64,000 nt of DNA from Rhodococcus coprophilus NBRC 100603. GTDB lineage: Bacteria > Actinomycetota > Actinomycetes > Mycobacteriales > Mycobacteriaceae. Made by a program: the position numbers and the translations under genes. The stretch spans positions 1-64,000 of the forward strand of contig NZ_BDAM01000002.1 in NCBI RefSeq assembly GCF_001895045.1. The letters are read 5' to 3'. A model generated the notes under the pieces. The model searched no databases. It had not been told where the DNA came from and saw only the letters and a list, made by a program, of their open reading frames with translations. Shown here piece after piece: positions 36,935 to 47,233 of the stretch. The stretch's first letter is position 1; every line of letters begins with the position of its first letter.

Positions 36935-39286
36935 GTGCCGGCCGATGGCGCGTCCCACCCCGAGCTCGACCATGAGCAGGAATACGTCGCGATGCTGTAC
37001 CGGCACCTCGACGCCCTGCGCGACTACGCGAAGACACGTCTCACTCGCGTACTCCGGGAGTCGGGCGGTACGCCGCAGGCACGCAGCGAACGCGAGTCGT
37101 TCACGCAGATGTACACCGAGGATCTCGCGAAGTACGACGCCGCGGAACACGGACTGTGCTTCGGGCGCATCGACGTGCGCGAGGACTCCACCGACAACGA
37201 CAACGACAACGACAACAACGACGCCACCGACCACGACGATGCCGACGGTGAACGCCTCGACAGCCGCTACATCGGCCGCATCGGCATCCTGGACGAGGAC
37301 AACGACTACGAATCACTCCTCCTCGACTGGCGAGCGCCGCAGGCCCGGCCGTTCTACCTCGCGACGCCCGCGACGCCCGACGGTGTCGTGCTGCGTCGCC
37401 ACATCCGCAGCCGCGGACGGTCGGTGACCGCCCTCAACGACGAGTACCTCGACCTCGACGCTGCTCGTGAGCACTCCGACACCCCGGCCGCAGGCGGCGT
37501 GGCAGGCGAGTCGGCCCTGCTGTCGGCACTCAACGCGGCGCGCACCGGGCAGATGCACGACATCGTGGCCACCATCCAGGCGCAGCAGGACGCGATCATC
37601 CGGTCCGAGCATCGCAGCGTGCTGGTGGTGCAAGGCGGGCCGGGCACCGGCAAGACCGCCGTGGCGCTGCACCGCGCCGCCTATCTGCTGTACACGTACC
37701 GCAAACAGCTCGCGAAGAGCGGCGTGCTGATCATCGGGCCGAACTCCACCTTCCTCGATTACATCGGCCAGGTGCTGCCGTCCCTCGGCGAGACCGGCGT
37801 GTTGCTGTCGACCATCGGCGACATGTATCCGGGTGTGAAGGCAACCCTCGACGACACCCGCGAGGCGGGCGAAATCAAGGGCTCGTCGGCGATGATCGAC
37901 ATCCTGAAGAAGGCGGTGCGGGATCGGCAGGAGGTCCCGGCGTCCCCGGTCACCTTGTCCTTCGACACCTATCGCCTCACCCTGGACCGGAAGTCGGTGA
38001 CGCGGGCGCGCGGGCGGGCACGCTCGTCCCGGCGGCCGCACAACCTCGCTCGTCCGATCTTCGTGTCCGCCGTCATCGAAGCACTCGCAGACCAGCTCGC
38101 TTCGATCATCGGCACCGATCTGGTCAACGGCGGCAACCTGCTGAGCCGCGACGACATCGACGACATCCGGTCGGAGATGCGCGCGGACCGGGAGATCGTG
38201 TCCGCGATCGATGCCTTGTGGCCGGAGCTGACGCCGCAACAGGTGCTCACGGATCTGCTGGGTTCGCGGGAACGTCTGGCCTCGGCGGCTCCCGGGCTGT
38301 CCGACGACCAGATCGACGCGCTGTACCGTCCGCACGGCGGAGGACGATTCAGCGCCGCCGACGCTCCCCTGCTCGACGAGATCGCCGAACTTCTCGGCGT
38401 CGACGACGCCGCGGAACGCGAGCGCGCTTCCCGGCGGTGGCGCCGGCAGATCGCCGACGCTCAGGGCGCACTCGACATCCTGACCGGGTCGGCGCCGCAG
38501 GATCTCGAAGACGACCTCGATCCCGAACTTCTCATGGCCTACGACCTCATCGACGCGTCGCAACTCGCCGAACGGCAGGACCATCGCCGTCACGAGACCA
38601 CAGCGGAACGGGCGGCGGGTGACCGCACATGGACATACGGCCACGTGATCGTCGACGAGGCGCAGGAGTTGTCGGAGATGGCGTGGCGGGCGCTGATGCG
38701 TCGCATTCCGAACCGATGGATGACGCTCGTGGGTGACACGGCACAAACCGGCGATCCGGCGGGCAGTTCGTCGTGGCAGGAGGTCCTCGAGCCGTATGTC
38801 GCGAACCGGTGGAAGAAGGCGGAACTGACCGTCAACTACCGCACTCCGGCCGAGATCATGCGGGTCGCGCATGCGGTGCTCTCGGAGATCGATCCCGAGC
38901 AGATCCCGCCCGAGTCTGTCCGCGAATCCGGGTACGAGCCGTGGGCACGGCCGGTTGGCGCCGACATGTTGGCGGAGGCTGTCCTTGAGGCACTCGACGA
39001 GGAGTCGGGACCGGGCACGACTGCAGTTCTCGTACCTCCACGGCTGGTACGGGAGTGGGCTCACCTGGCGTCCCCGTCGGTGACGGTGGCTGCCGTCAAA
39101 GACGTCAAGGGGCTCGAGTTCGATTCGGTGCTGCTCGTGGAACCGGCCGAGATCCTGTCAGATTCTCCGCGCGGCATGAACGACCTCTATGTGGCGCTGA
39201 CGAGAGCGACCCAGCGACTCGGCGTGCTGTACACGACGGAACTCCCGCGGGTGCTCGAAGGTCTCGCGGCGCCGGTAGCCAGTTGA
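36935..39286 (+). CDS. HelD-like UvrD/Rep-family helicase (RNA polymerase recycling ATPase)
   Basis: A 783-residue superfamily I helicase-like ATPase. Walker A is GGPGTGKTAVALHRA near residue 237, preceded by a Q-motif (IQAQQDAIIRSE). Walker B is IVDEAQELS near 570, then VNYRTPAEI, DVKGLEFDSV and YVALTRATQRL. This order and the N-terminal coiled coil (EQEYVAMLYRHLDALRDYAKTRL) fit HelD, which frees stalled RNA polymerase and, in some forms, confers rifampicin tolerance. An Asp/Asn-rich insertion occupies residues 85-108. GTG at 36935 follows GAGGAG with 5-nt spacing. Confidence 0.85.
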   Translation: MPADGASHPELDHEQEYVAMLYRHLDALRDYAKTRLTRVLRESGGTPQARSERESFTQMYTEDLAKYDAAEHGLCFGRIDVREDSTDNDNDNDNNDATDHDDADGERLDSRYIGRIGILDEDNDYESLLLDWRAPQARPFYLATPATPDGVVLRRHIRSRGRSVTALNDEYLDLDAAREHSDTPAAGGVAGESALLSALNAARTGQMHDIVATIQAQQDAIIRSEHRSVLVVQGGPGTGKTAVALHRAAYLLYTYRKQLAKSGVLIIGPNSTFLDYIGQVLPSLGETGVLLSTIGDMYPGVKATLDDTREAGEIKGSSAMIDILKKAVRDRQEVPASPVTLSFDTYRLTLDRKSVTRARGRARSSRRPHNLARPIFVSAVIEALADQLASIIGTDLVNGGNLLSRDDIDDIRSEMRADREIVSAIDALWPELTPQQVLTDLLGSRERLASAAPGLSDDQIDALYRPHGGGRFSAADAPLLDEIAELLGVDDAAERERASRRWRRQIADAQGALDILTGSAPQDLEDDLDPELLMAYDLIDASQLAERQDHRRHETTAERAAGDRTWTYGHVIVDEAQELSEMAWRALMRRIPNRWMTLVGDTAQTGDPAGSSSWQEVLEPYVANRWKKAELTVNYRTPAEIMRVAHAVLSEIDPEQIPPESVRESGYEPWARPVGADMLAEAVLEALDEESGPGTTAVLVPPRLVREWAHLASPSVTVAAVKDVKGLEFDSVLLVEPAEILSDSPRGMNDLYVALTRATQRLGVLYTTELPRVLEGLAAPVAS
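37193..37222 (+). repeat. GACAAC hexanucleotide tract in the helicase gene
   Basis: About five near-perfect GACAAC units encode alternating Asp and Asn inside the N-terminal part of the helicase. The tract is in frame and could vary in length without breaking the gene. Confidence 0.75.
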
Positions 39287-39407
39287 ACGGTGCCGAGAAT
39301 CGGAATCGTTCCGTAATGCCGGGACGGTACGGTCCTGTCCACGGTGCCGTCGCTGCGGCTCCCGGCGATACGTGCGTCCGGCACGGAGACGGTGTGAGGT
39401 GAAGGTG

Positions 39408-39809
39408 ATGGGACTGTTGCCGATCGGCGCCGCTGCGCGTGTGGGACTGGTCGCCGCGGCGGTGCTCACCGCTGCTGCCTGCTCCGGCAGCACAACCGTC
39501 GACCGCGTCGAGGCGGTGGAGACACCCGCTTCGACGGTCCCGGCCGACCCACCGGTGCTGGATGCCCGCGCAACGCGCCTGAAGAACACGTTGGCGGACG
39601 CCGGTCTGGTCGCCGACATCCCCGACGAGACATTGCTCGCGGTCGCACGCGGACTGTGCGACCAACTGGCCGCCGGAGTGCCGGAGGAGCGCATCCTCGA
39701 GACTGCCCGGCCGCTGGCGTCGTACGCCGCGGAGGCGACGCACACGGCGGTGCCGGACGACGACGCCGCCCGGCACTATGTCGAGATCACCCGCGACACC
39801 TACTGCTGA
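39408..39809 (+). CDS. DUF732-type secreted lipoprotein
   Basis: A 133-residue protein with a signal peptide (hydrophobic residues 7-24) ending in a lipobox LTAAAC, so Cys about 25 would be lipidated and the protein held on the outer face of the membrane. The mature part (RLKNTLADAGL...ILETARPLASYAAEATHTAV, with C at GLCDQL and the C-terminal YC) fits the mycobacterial DUF732 pattern, which has no known activity. ATG at 39408 was chosen; an in-frame GTG lies three codons upstream. Confidence 0.75.
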   Translation: MGLLPIGAAARVGLVAAAVLTAAACSGSTTVDRVEAVETPASTVPADPPVLDARATRLKNTLADAGLVADIPDETLLAVARGLCDQLAAGVPEERILETARPLASYAAEATHTAVPDDDAARHYVEITRDTYC

Positions 39810-39845
39810 CCTCCACCGGTCACCCGGAAGGTATCCCGGTCGGCG

Positions 39846-40298
39846 TCAGCGGACGGTGTGAACGACCAGCACGTCGGAGGTCGCCTTGCGGGCCACATCC
39901 GAAGGAACCGAGCCGAGGAGCCGGCCGGTGAGGGTGTTGAGCCCGCGGTTGCCGATCACGATGAGGTCGGCCTCGACCTCGGCGACGAGGGCGAGGAGCG
40001 ATTCGACGGGCGAGCCCACGATGGGCCGCTCGACGATGTTCTTCGCCCCGGCCACGGTGGCCTTCTCCCGTGCCGTGCGGAGGATGTCGTAGGTCGGCGC
40101 GGAGCCGGTGACCTGGTAGGCCTCGTCGCGCAGCACGTCCACGGCCTGTGCCGTGTCCTTGGGATCTGCGGGGTAGTACGCGCAGGCGATCACCAACTTC
40201 GCGCCGGCGTCTCCCGCCAGAGCAGCTGCCTTCTCCACCGCCTTGTACGACGATTCCGAACCGTCCGTCCCGACGACAATGGTCCGGTAGGCGCTCAT
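39846..40298 (-). CDS. Universal stress protein (UspA family)
   Basis: A 150-residue single-domain Usp. It begins YRTIVVGTDGSESSYKAVEKA and has the ATP-binding signature G-N-R-G...G-R-L-L-G-S-V-P-S near residues 118-132. M. tuberculosis Rv1636, between uvrB and uvrA, is the likely counterpart and binds cAMP, so nucleotide sensing is plausible. ATG at 40298 has GGAGGAACG just upstream. It converges with the lipoprotein gene. Confidence 0.92.
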   Translation of the reverse strand: MSAYRTIVVGTDGSESSYKAVEKAAALAGDAGAKLVIACAYYPADPKDTAQAVDVLRDEAYQVTGSAPTYDILRTAREKATVAGAKNIVERPIVGSPVESLLALVAEVEADLIVIGNRGLNTLTGRLLGSVPSDVARKATSDVLVVHTVR

Positions 40299-40620
40299 TC
40301 GTTCCTCCATCGAGTATCCGGTCACCGGCGCGTACCGCCGATGGCGCCGGTGATGGAGGTCGGTGCCCTCCTTCGCGCGGCGCTGGCGTAGACAGTAGCG
40401 GGGACGTCGGGGCGCATGGGGCATTTGGGTCCCACATCTCTTTCGCTGGCGCTCCACCAGCGGGCCGGAAAGGACACGTTCGTTGTCACACTGCAGCACG
40501 TGGTAACCCGAACGCCGTCAGACGTCGTTGCCACCGAGCCCGGATACAGCTGCCAGGCAGCCGTTCGGCATGCCGCGCTGTGCAAGTACCGTCGGCGCGG
40601 ATCCGTCACAGACACGAGTG

Positions 40621-42564
40621 TCAGCCGACGTGCACGCGCGGTCGGCCGGCGCGATCGGGAACCGCGCGGCGCAGTACCTCCCGAGTCACGGAGGCCACCT
40701 GCCCCTCCCCGAAGAAGAGGAAACGGAGCTGGTTCATCAACGGGCCACCTTCGGTCCACTCGAAATAGACATCCGGAATGACACCGGTGAGATCACGCAT
40801 TCGGAGCAACACCGCGGCGATCGTGTTGGGGATTGCAGGGCTGTCGACCCGGAGGATCCGGAAATTCTCACACTGCCGGCCATGCACGACAAGGTCGGTA
40901 CTGAAGTCCGACGAGTTGGTGACGCTCACCTCGAGGAAGACAATCGCTTGCGAATCGGGGATGTGACTGTCGGCACGCTGCCGAGCTTCCTTGACGCGGT
41001 ATTCGTCCACGGTCAACCGATCGACGTCATGGGCGACAACAGCGATTGCGCCCGTGGCGGCCGCCTCAGACAGAAATCCCAGTGCGGTCTCGTCGAATTC
41101 CACCGACGTGGCACGCAATTCGTAGGATCGAGAGATTCGTGACAGCAACGAGACGATGAGGATCGCACCGATGAAGAAGGCTGCGACTTTCACGCCGTCG
41201 GGCCGCTCGACGATATTCGCGGCGGTTGTGTAGGCAAACACCGCGGTGATCACGACGAAGCCGAGAAGCCGTCGATGTTGGTGATGTCTACGGGCGGACA
41301 GTGCGACCGCGACGGCCGCGGACGTGATCAGCACCAGCACACCGGTCGCGTAAGCAGCGCCCTGGGCATCGACGCTGGCGTCGAAGTAAAGGGTTACAGC
41401 CACTGCGACGGCGGTGAAGACGAGCACCAGCGGACGCACCGCCCGCGCCCAGGACGGTGCCATCCCGTAGCGGGGCAGATAGCGTGGCACGAGGTTGAGC
41501 AGTCCGGCCATCGCCGACGCGCCCGCGAACCACAGAATCAAGATCGTGCTCGCATCGTAGACGGTGCCGAATACTTCCCCCAGATACCGATGTGCCAGAA
41601 ACGCCAATGCCCGACCGTTCGCCTGGCCCCCGGGCGCGAATTCCGACCCGGGTATCAAGATCGTGGTGACCAGGCTCGAGGCGAGCAGAAGACCACTCAT
41701 GATCACAGCGACGGTGGTCAACAGCTTGCGGGTGCGACGAATTCGTCCAGCCGGATCGGCGTCCGTATCGCCGGGCGCGCCTTGGATCTGGGGCATCACC
41801 ACCACTCCCGTCTCGAAGCCGGACAGCCCCAGCGCCAGCTTGGGAAATACGAGCAACGCCACCGCGATCATCATGACCGGATTTGCGTGCTCAGTGCTGA
41901 TCGCCGCCGTCCAGTCGGTGACCAGGGACGGGGCGGAAAACACGTGCCAGAACCCGGCCCCGATCACGATCACGTTCAGCCCCAAGTACACGGCGACCAA
42001 AGCAACGGAGATGCCGATGGCCTCGGTGAATCCACGCAGGAATACCCCCGACAGCAGTGCCACCAACACCAAGGTGACCACCACAGCGCGCCCGGAAAGC
42101 CAGGACGGTGCGAACGGATTCTCGATCAGGTGGGCGCTGCCGTCGGCGGCGGACAGCGTGATGGTGATCATGAAATCGGTGGCGGCGAATCCGAGTAGCA
42201 CCAGGACGAAGAGTTTTCCACCCCACCTCGGGAGCAGTTTCTCGAGCATCGCGATCGAACCTTCGCCGCGCGGACTTTCCCGGGCCACCCGCCGATACAC
42301 CGGCAGAGCACCGAACAGCGTCACCAGGATGAGCACCACCGTGGCCACCGGAGCCAGCGTGCCTGCCGCCAATGCTGCGATCCCGGGCTGATAACCCAGC
42401 GTCGAGAAATAGTCGACACCGGTCAGGCACATCACTTTCCACCACGGGTGCCGATGTTCAGCCTTCGATACCACCCGGTGTGGCCCTTGGTAGCCGGCCG
42501 GTTCCTCGGTGATGTCCTCGAGCAACCATCCTCGGACTCGGCGCATCGACGAGACCCTCGGCAT
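40621..42564 (-). CDS. APC-superfamily permease with C-terminal cytoplasmic domain
   Basis: A 647-residue integral membrane protein. After a charged N-terminus, [25 protein letters not shown] opens a series of about 12 hydrophobic segments to residue 480; the last about 165 residues are soluble. This plan matches APC amino-acid transporters and also the KimA-type potassium importers, which share the fold and a soluble tail; substrate is undecided. Start choice is uncertain: ATG 42564, ATG 42546 (GAGGG upstream) and GTG 42585 are all possible. Confidence 0.75.
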   Translation of the reverse strand: MPRVSSMRRVRGWLLEDITEEPAGYQGPHRVVSKAEHRHPWWKVMCLTGVDYFSTLGYQPGIAALAAGTLAPVATVVLILVTLFGALPVYRRVARESPRGEGSIAMLEKLLPRWGGKLFVLVLLGFAATDFMITITLSAADGSAHLIENPFAPSWLSGRAVVVTLVLVALLSGVFLRGFTEAIGISVALVAVYLGLNVIVIGAGFWHVFSAPSLVTDWTAAISTEHANPVMMIAVALLVFPKLALGLSGFETGVVVMPQIQGAPGDTDADPAGRIRRTRKLLTTVAVIMSGLLLASSLVTTILIPGSEFAPGGQANGRALAFLAHRYLGEVFGTVYDASTILILWFAGASAMAGLLNLVPRYLPRYGMAPSWARAVRPLVLVFTAVAVAVTLYFDASVDAQGAAYATGVLVLITSAAVAVALSARRHHQHRRLLGFVVITAVFAYTTAANIVERPDGVKVAAFFIGAILIVSLLSRISRSYELRATSVEFDETALGFLSEAAATGAIAVVAHDVDRLTVDEYRVKEARQRADSHIPDSQAIVFLEVSVTNSSDFSTDLVVHGRQCENFRILRVDSPAIPNTIAAVLLRMRDLTGVIPDVYFEWTEGGPLMNQLRFLFFGEGQVASVTREVLRRAVPDRAGRPRVHVG

Positions 42565-42959
42565 CCGTTCGGACTCGATCCTCACCGTGTCTCGCCTCGC
42601 CTTCGACTTGCTCCGCGCAATCCAGTGGGGTCGACCCTTGCCCCCGGGGTGTAGGCCGACGTGACACGCGCCGGTGCCCGAGGAGCGACCACTGCCGAAG
42701 GCGTCGGCAAGTGCGGTCGTTGCGCCGGAGAAGGCATGCGCGATGTCCGCCCGTGGTGCCACTGTCTCTCACACGACCGCTGATCGCGGGATACTGAAGA
42801 AAATTCGCCGCACCCGCGACACAGCGGCACGTGTACGCAGCGCCGAACGGTGAAGAGTCTCGAACGGCATGGAAGTTGTCCGCCGGTTCTCAGGTGTTCG
42901 CTCCGGTCACCGAATAGATCACTGCCGGCTCATGCGGTTGGCGCGGCTTGATCATCGAA
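42565..42959. other. Gap between the permease and the IstB remnant
   Basis: About 400 bp with no supported gene, terminator or known RNA. The first 200 bp cover open upstream frame of the permease; the rest includes the likely permease promoter, which I could not place. Confidence 0.4.
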
Positions 42960-43132
42960 CTGCGTGAGATCCCCGCATCGGGCTTGATCGACGGGATCGG
43001 TTACATCTCGTTCGACACCGATGCCGCGAACTTGTTCTTCCGATCGGTGTCAAGCCGTCGACAATGCCGTTCGCGAGGTTGAGCGAAATGTTGGGTGAAG
43101 CGACGATTGTGTCGGCAAGCTTCACATACCGC
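42960..43132 (+). pseudogene. Decayed IstB-like transposase ATPase fragment (IS21 family)
   Basis: Frame 42960 onward reads GLIDGIGYISFDTDAANLFF then SVSSR, which resembles the IstB segment around D-E-I-G-Y followed by AANLFFQLVSSR. After a frameshift, frame 43049 reads MPFARLSEMLGEATIVSAS, like the IstB stretch NLPFxRWGExLGD. The catalytic Asp-Glu is changed to Asp-Gly, about 8 codons are missing at the frameshift, and both ends are gone. It is a relic of an IS21-type element beside uvrB. The match is from memory of the family. Confidence 0.65.
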
Positions 43133-43225
43133 CCCGGCACTTGTCCGACGCCCGGCCATGTTCTCTGCAGACGGATCCGTCGGTAAAGGCCTTCGGGTCG
43201 AAGGCCGCCCCTGTCGGAGCGGAGA

Positions 43226-45385
43226 CTACTTGAGTCCGGCCGCGTCCATTCCGCGCAATTCCTTCTTGAGATCGGCGATCTCGTCACGCAACCGGCCCGC
43301 CAGCTCGAACTGCAGATCGCGTGCGGCCTGCATCATCTGGTCGGTGAGTTGCTGCACGAGATCGGCCAGTTCGGCGCGCGGCATCGTCGTGGTGTCGCGA
43401 CCTTCGATGACGCCGGAGCTTGTCGCGCGTCCCGATTCGCCCTGGGCGCGACGTCCCCGCGACGCATTGCGGCCCGATCCGCCGACCTCGATGGCTTCGG
43501 TGTCCTCGGCTTCCTGATACACCTGGTCCATAATGTTGGCGATCTTTTTGCGCAACGGTTGCGGGTCGAGACCGTGCTCCTTGTTGTAAGCGATCTGCTT
43601 TTCGCGCCGGCGGTCCGTCTCGTCGATGGCACGGGCCATCGAATCGGTGATCTTGTCCGCGTACATGTGCACTTCGCCGGAGACGTTGCGCGCCGCGCGT
43701 CCGATCGTCTGGATCAGCGACGTGCTCGAACGGAGGAAGCCTTCCTTGTCCGCGTCGAGGATCGCGACGAGCGACACTTCCGGAAGGTCGAGTCCCTCAC
43801 GCAGCAGGTTGATGCCGACGAGGACGTCGTACTCTCCCAGTCGCAGCTGCCGGAGCAGCTCCACTCGGCGCAACGTGTCGATGTCGGAGTGCAGGTACCG
43901 CACCCTGATGCCCAGTTCGAGCAGGTAGTCGGTGAGGTCCTCGGCCATCTTCTTGGTCAGCGTCGTGACGAGGACACGTTCGTCGCGGTCGGCGCGCTCC
44001 CGGATCTCGTGGATCAGGTCGTCGATCTGGCCCTTGGTGGGTTTGACGACGACCTTCGGGTCGACCAGACCGGTCGGCCGGATGACCTGTTCGACGAACT
44101 CGCCGCCGGTCCGTCCGAGTTCGTACGGGCCGGGCGTCGCCGACAGGTACACGGTCTGCCCGATCCGGGAGGCGAACTCCTCCCAGGTGAGCGGACGGTT
44201 GTCGACGGCCGAGGGCAGACGGAACCCGAACTCGACGAGGTTGCGCTTGCGCGACATGTCGCCTTCGTACATCGCGCCGATCTGGGGCACCGTCACGTGC
44301 GACTCGTCGATGACGAGAAGGAAGTCTTCCGGAAAGTAGTCGATCAGGGTGGCCGGTGCGGAACCGGCGGGCCGGCCGTCGATGTGCCGGGAGTAGTTTT
44401 CGATGCCGGAGCAGAACCCGACCTGCCGGATCATTTCGAGGTCGTACTGGGTGCGCATCCGCAGTCGCTGCGCCTCGAGGAGCTTGCCGCGGTTCTCGAG
44501 GTCGGCGAGGCGTTCCTCGAGTTCGGCTTCGATGTCCTTGACCGCGCGTTCCATCCGCTCAGGCCCCGCGACGTAGTGGGTTGCGGGGAAGATCCGCAGA
44601 GAATCGACCTTGCGGACGACATCTCCGGTAAGCGGGTGCAGGTAGTACAGCGCCTCGATCTCGTCGCCGAAGAACTCGATGCGTACCGCGAGTTCCTCGT
44701 AGGCCGGAATGATGTCGACGGTGTCGCCCTTGACGCGGAACGAGCCGCGTGTGAAGGCGAGGTCGTTGCGGTTGTACTGCACGTCGACGAGCAGTCGCAG
44801 CAGGGCGTCGCGAGGAACTTCGAGGCCCACTTCGAGCTGGATGGAACGGTCGAGGTACGACTGCGGGGTGCCGAGGCCGTAGATGCAGGACACGGAGGCG
44901 ACCACCACGACATCTCGACGGGAGAGCAGCGACGAACTCGCCGAGTGACGCAACCGCTCCACGTCGTCGTTGATCGACGAGTCCTTCTCGATATAGGTGT
45001 CGGTCTGCGCGATGTACGCCTCGGGCTGGTAGTAGTCGTAATACGACACGAAGTACTCGACCGCGTTGTTGGGCAGCATTTCCCGCAACTCGTTGGCGAG
45101 CTGCGCGGCGAGGGTCTTGTTGGGGGCCATCACCAGGGTGGGGCGCTGGAGTCGCTCGATGAGCCAGGCGGTGGTCGCGGACTTGCCGGTACCGGTCGCG
45201 CCGAGCAGTACGACGTCCTTCTCCCCTGCCTTCAGCCTGCGCTCGAGTTCGTCGATCGCGGCGGGCTGGTCGCCGGCGGGTTCGTATTCGCTGACGACCT
45301 CGAACCGGGCGTCGGTGCGTTCGATCTCGCCCACCGGACGGAACTCGGAATGGGCGACTACGGGATGCTCACTAGCGAACGCCAT
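43226..45385 (-). CDS. uvrB: Excinuclease ABC subunit B
   Basis: A 719-residue helicase-like subunit that loads at damage with UvrA and recruits UvrC. Walker [16 protein letters not shown] is near residue 62, the beta-hairpin region [20 protein letters not shown] near 120, DESHVT near 360, then the motif VI region QTIGRAARN near 560. The C-terminal UVR domain ([28 protein letters not shown]) that contacts UvrC is intact. A Gly/Arg/Ser linker of about 40 residues precedes it. Divergent from the DUF402 gene; no LexA box was recognised in the 130-bp gap. Confidence 0.97.
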   Translation of the reverse strand: MAFASEHPVVAHSEFRPVGEIERTDARFEVVSEYEPAGDQPAAIDELERRLKAGEKDVVLLGATGTGKSATTAWLIERLQRPTLVMAPNKTLAAQLANELREMLPNNAVEYFVSYYDYYQPEAYIAQTDTYIEKDSSINDDVERLRHSASSSLLSRRDVVVVASVSCIYGLGTPQSYLDRSIQLEVGLEVPRDALLRLLVDVQYNRNDLAFTRGSFRVKGDTVDIIPAYEELAVRIEFFGDEIEALYYLHPLTGDVVRKVDSLRIFPATHYVAGPERMERAVKDIEAELEERLADLENRGKLLEAQRLRMRTQYDLEMIRQVGFCSGIENYSRHIDGRPAGSAPATLIDYFPEDFLLVIDESHVTVPQIGAMYEGDMSRKRNLVEFGFRLPSAVDNRPLTWEEFASRIGQTVYLSATPGPYELGRTGGEFVEQVIRPTGLVDPKVVVKPTKGQIDDLIHEIRERADRDERVLVTTLTKKMAEDLTDYLLELGIRVRYLHSDIDTLRRVELLRQLRLGEYDVLVGINLLREGLDLPEVSLVAILDADKEGFLRSSTSLIQTIGRAARNVSGEVHMYADKITDSMARAIDETDRRREKQIAYNKEHGLDPQPLRKKIANIMDQVYQEAEDTEAIEVGGSGRNASRGRRAQGESGRATSSGVIEGRDTTTMPRAELADLVQQLTDQMMQAARDLQFELAGRLRDEIADLKKELRGMDAAGLK

Positions 45386-45444
45386 GATTCCAGGGTAATT
45401 GCTCCCACCGACACGTGCGGCGGGCCGCCGAGCCCTCCCGTCCC

Positions 45445-45492
45445 CCGCCGACGTGCAGCGTCGGTTCCCCGCCGACGTGCAGCGTCTGTTCC
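45445..45492. repeat. 24-bp tandem duplication upstream of the DUF402 gene
   Basis: Copies 45445-45468 and 45469-45492 differ at one base and share the core GACGTGCAGCGTC. They lie between the uvrB and DUF402 starts, ending 23 bp before the latter, and may be a doubled binding site or recent slippage. Confidence 0.8.
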
Positions 45493-45515
45493 GGCAGGGG
45501 CGGTACCGTGCGAAT

Positions 45516-46025
45516 ATGCCGTCGCACCTTCATCCCATCAAAGTGGAACGTTTCGACGTCCCCGCGCAGACGAACACCGATCCGAAGGGCAACGTGCGAC
45601 CGGTGGAGATGTATCGGGTCGAGCCGTGGGGTCTGTACATGGCGCGCCCGGCCGACCATCACGAGTTCGGGTACGTCGAGTCGTGGCTCCTGCCGTCCCG
45701 CCATCTCCGCGTGACGATCTTCCATTACCGACCCGGACACGAACGCGACCTCGACCGGTATGTCGATATCGGTGAGTACTGGCGAGATGGCGAGGTGTGG
45801 CATTCGTACGACCACTACATCGATCTGCTCGTCCGCACCGGCCGCGGCACCGCGATCGAAGATATCGACGAACTGTTCGCCGCCGTCGCTGCGGGCCTGA
45901 TCGACACCGACGATGCCGAGTCGGCTGTGCTGCGCGCGTTCGAAGCTGTCGACGGTATCGCCGCCCACGGTCACGATGTCGACGCGTGGCTCACGTCGGT
46001 GGGGTTGCCGATCACCTGGCGCTGA
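45516..46025 (+). CDS. DUF402-family protein
   Basis: A 169-residue protein with the DUF402 core: [19 protein letters not shown], then [26 protein letters not shown], and a helical C-terminus. Some relatives outside this group are nucleoside diphosphate/triphosphate phosphatases; activity here is not shown. The M. tuberculosis neighbour in this position is Rv1632c. ATG at 45516 is 6 bp after TACCGT (45504-45509), so the gene may be leaderless; an upstream open frame merely runs through the 24-bp repeats. Confidence 0.85.
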   Translation: MPSHLHPIKVERFDVPAQTNTDPKGNVRPVEMYRVEPWGLYMARPADHHEFGYVESWLLPSRHLRVTIFHYRPGHERDLDRYVDIGEYWRDGEVWHSYDHYIDLLVRTGRGTAIEDIDELFAAVAAGLIDTDDAESAVLRAFEAVDGIAAHGHDVDAWLTSVGLPITWR

Positions 46026-46043
46026 CGTCGGCCTCTCCCCTGC

Positions 46044-46607
46044 TCATTCCCGGACTCCGGCTCCGGTCGCAGCAGGAGCGACGAGCCGGTGCGGCGACCC
46101 GGGGCCTTCGGCCACGAGCGACGCGTGGGTCGGCGGGTCGGACGGCACGTGCGCTGGCCGCCAGCGTTCGAACTCGGTGCGCAGCACCGGGACCACCTCA
46201 CGACCGAGGATCTCGATCTGCTCGAGCGGCAGCCCGGCGTGGTCCACGAGGAACAACTGGCGCTGGTAGTCGCCCGCGTAGTCGGCGAAGCCGAGGGTGC
46301 GCTCGATGACCTGTTCGGGGGTACCGACGGTCAGCGGTGTGGTCGCGGAGAATTCCTCGAGGGACGGACCGTGGCCGTAGACGGGCGCGTTGTCGAAGTA
46401 CGGACGGAAGACCCGTTTGGCCTCCGCCTCGGTGCTCGCCATGAACACCTGGCCGCCGAGTCCGACGATGGCCTGGTCGGCGGCGCCGTGTCCGTACTGT
46501 TCGAAGCGTTTCCGGTGCAGGGAGACCATCATCCGCTGGGTGTGTTCCTTGTTCCAGAAGATGTTGTTGTGGAAGAACCCGTCACCGTAGAAGGCAGCCT
46601 GCTCTCG
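46044..46607 (-). pseudogene. 5'-truncated luciferase-like flavin monooxygenase
   Basis: The frame carries only the C-terminal half of an LLM-class FMN-dependent monooxygenase, from AAFYGDGFFHNNIFWNKEHTQ through AIVGLGGQVFMASTEAEAKRVF to EIEILGREVVPVLRTEFERW. Upstream of about 46607 the similarity stops and the sequence becomes unlike the family; the FMN-binding N-terminal half is missing and no start codon with a ribosome-binding site is at the junction. It is therefore probably non-functional, cut by the rearrangement that brought in 46608-48600. Confidence 0.7.
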
Positions 46608-47233
46608 AGTCGAAGCGACCGACTGTCGCGGAGGATCTCGACGCAGCGCGAGCTGACCGGCTGGCATTCACTGCAGACCGGGAGCCGATCTGGCCCAACA
46701 ATACGCAGGAGCGGCTGAACAAGGTCCCAGTCAAGCACCGTACTCGCGCGATGATTACGACACCGGCGACGAGAACTGCGACGACAATCCAGGATTCGAT
46801 GCTCATTGCTGCAGCCCATCCACGCGGTTGTGTCGAGTTCAGTGCCTGAGTCCGTGCTGCTCAGGAGCAAGCCTTCGAGGGCTTCTTTCGGCGCAGGGCC
46901 AGTGTTGGGCCCACTACTTCATGGTCGTCGAGAGTGGCGATTGCTCTGCTCACAGTCGGCCTCTTGGAACTCGGATAGTTCCCCCGCACTGGCGAAACGA
47001 TTCTCGTCGGACAGAGCCAACGCAGACCAACCGCTTTCTGCCCTTGCGGATCCAGAGGCCTTCATTCAGGTAGCTCGGCTCCAGATCCTGGACTGCCACA
47101 CATGCTCACTCAGCGGATGTCCTATTCGCACGTCCACGCATGACGTGTATTGTCCGCCTTCGGTTCAAAGAGCATTGTGGCCTGCCGTCCGACTGCACTC
47201 GTCGGGCGGCTTCTTCGTGTTTGGGAGTGGTAT
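46608..47233. other. Lower-GC gap at the island edge, no supported gene
   Basis: Several short frames exist, none convincing. The best is a 74-codon minus-strand frame from 46806 whose first 25 residues form a membrane helix (SWIVVAVLVAGVVIIAR); it may be the cut start of another gene. Base composition is visibly less GC-rich than the flanking core genes. Confidence 0.4.

Noticed and set aside
42952-43287. A 111-codon minus-strand frame in the permease-uvrB gap
   Set aside because: It overlaps the end of uvrB and is antisense to the IstB remnant; the product is Arg/Ser-rich without family features.
45445-45492. CRISPR-like array
   Set aside because: Only two directly abutting copies with no spacers and no cas genes.
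43349-45775. An 808-codon plus-strand open frame opposite uvrB
   Set aside because: Shadow of uvrB; it matches no known protein pattern and runs over the 24-bp repeat.
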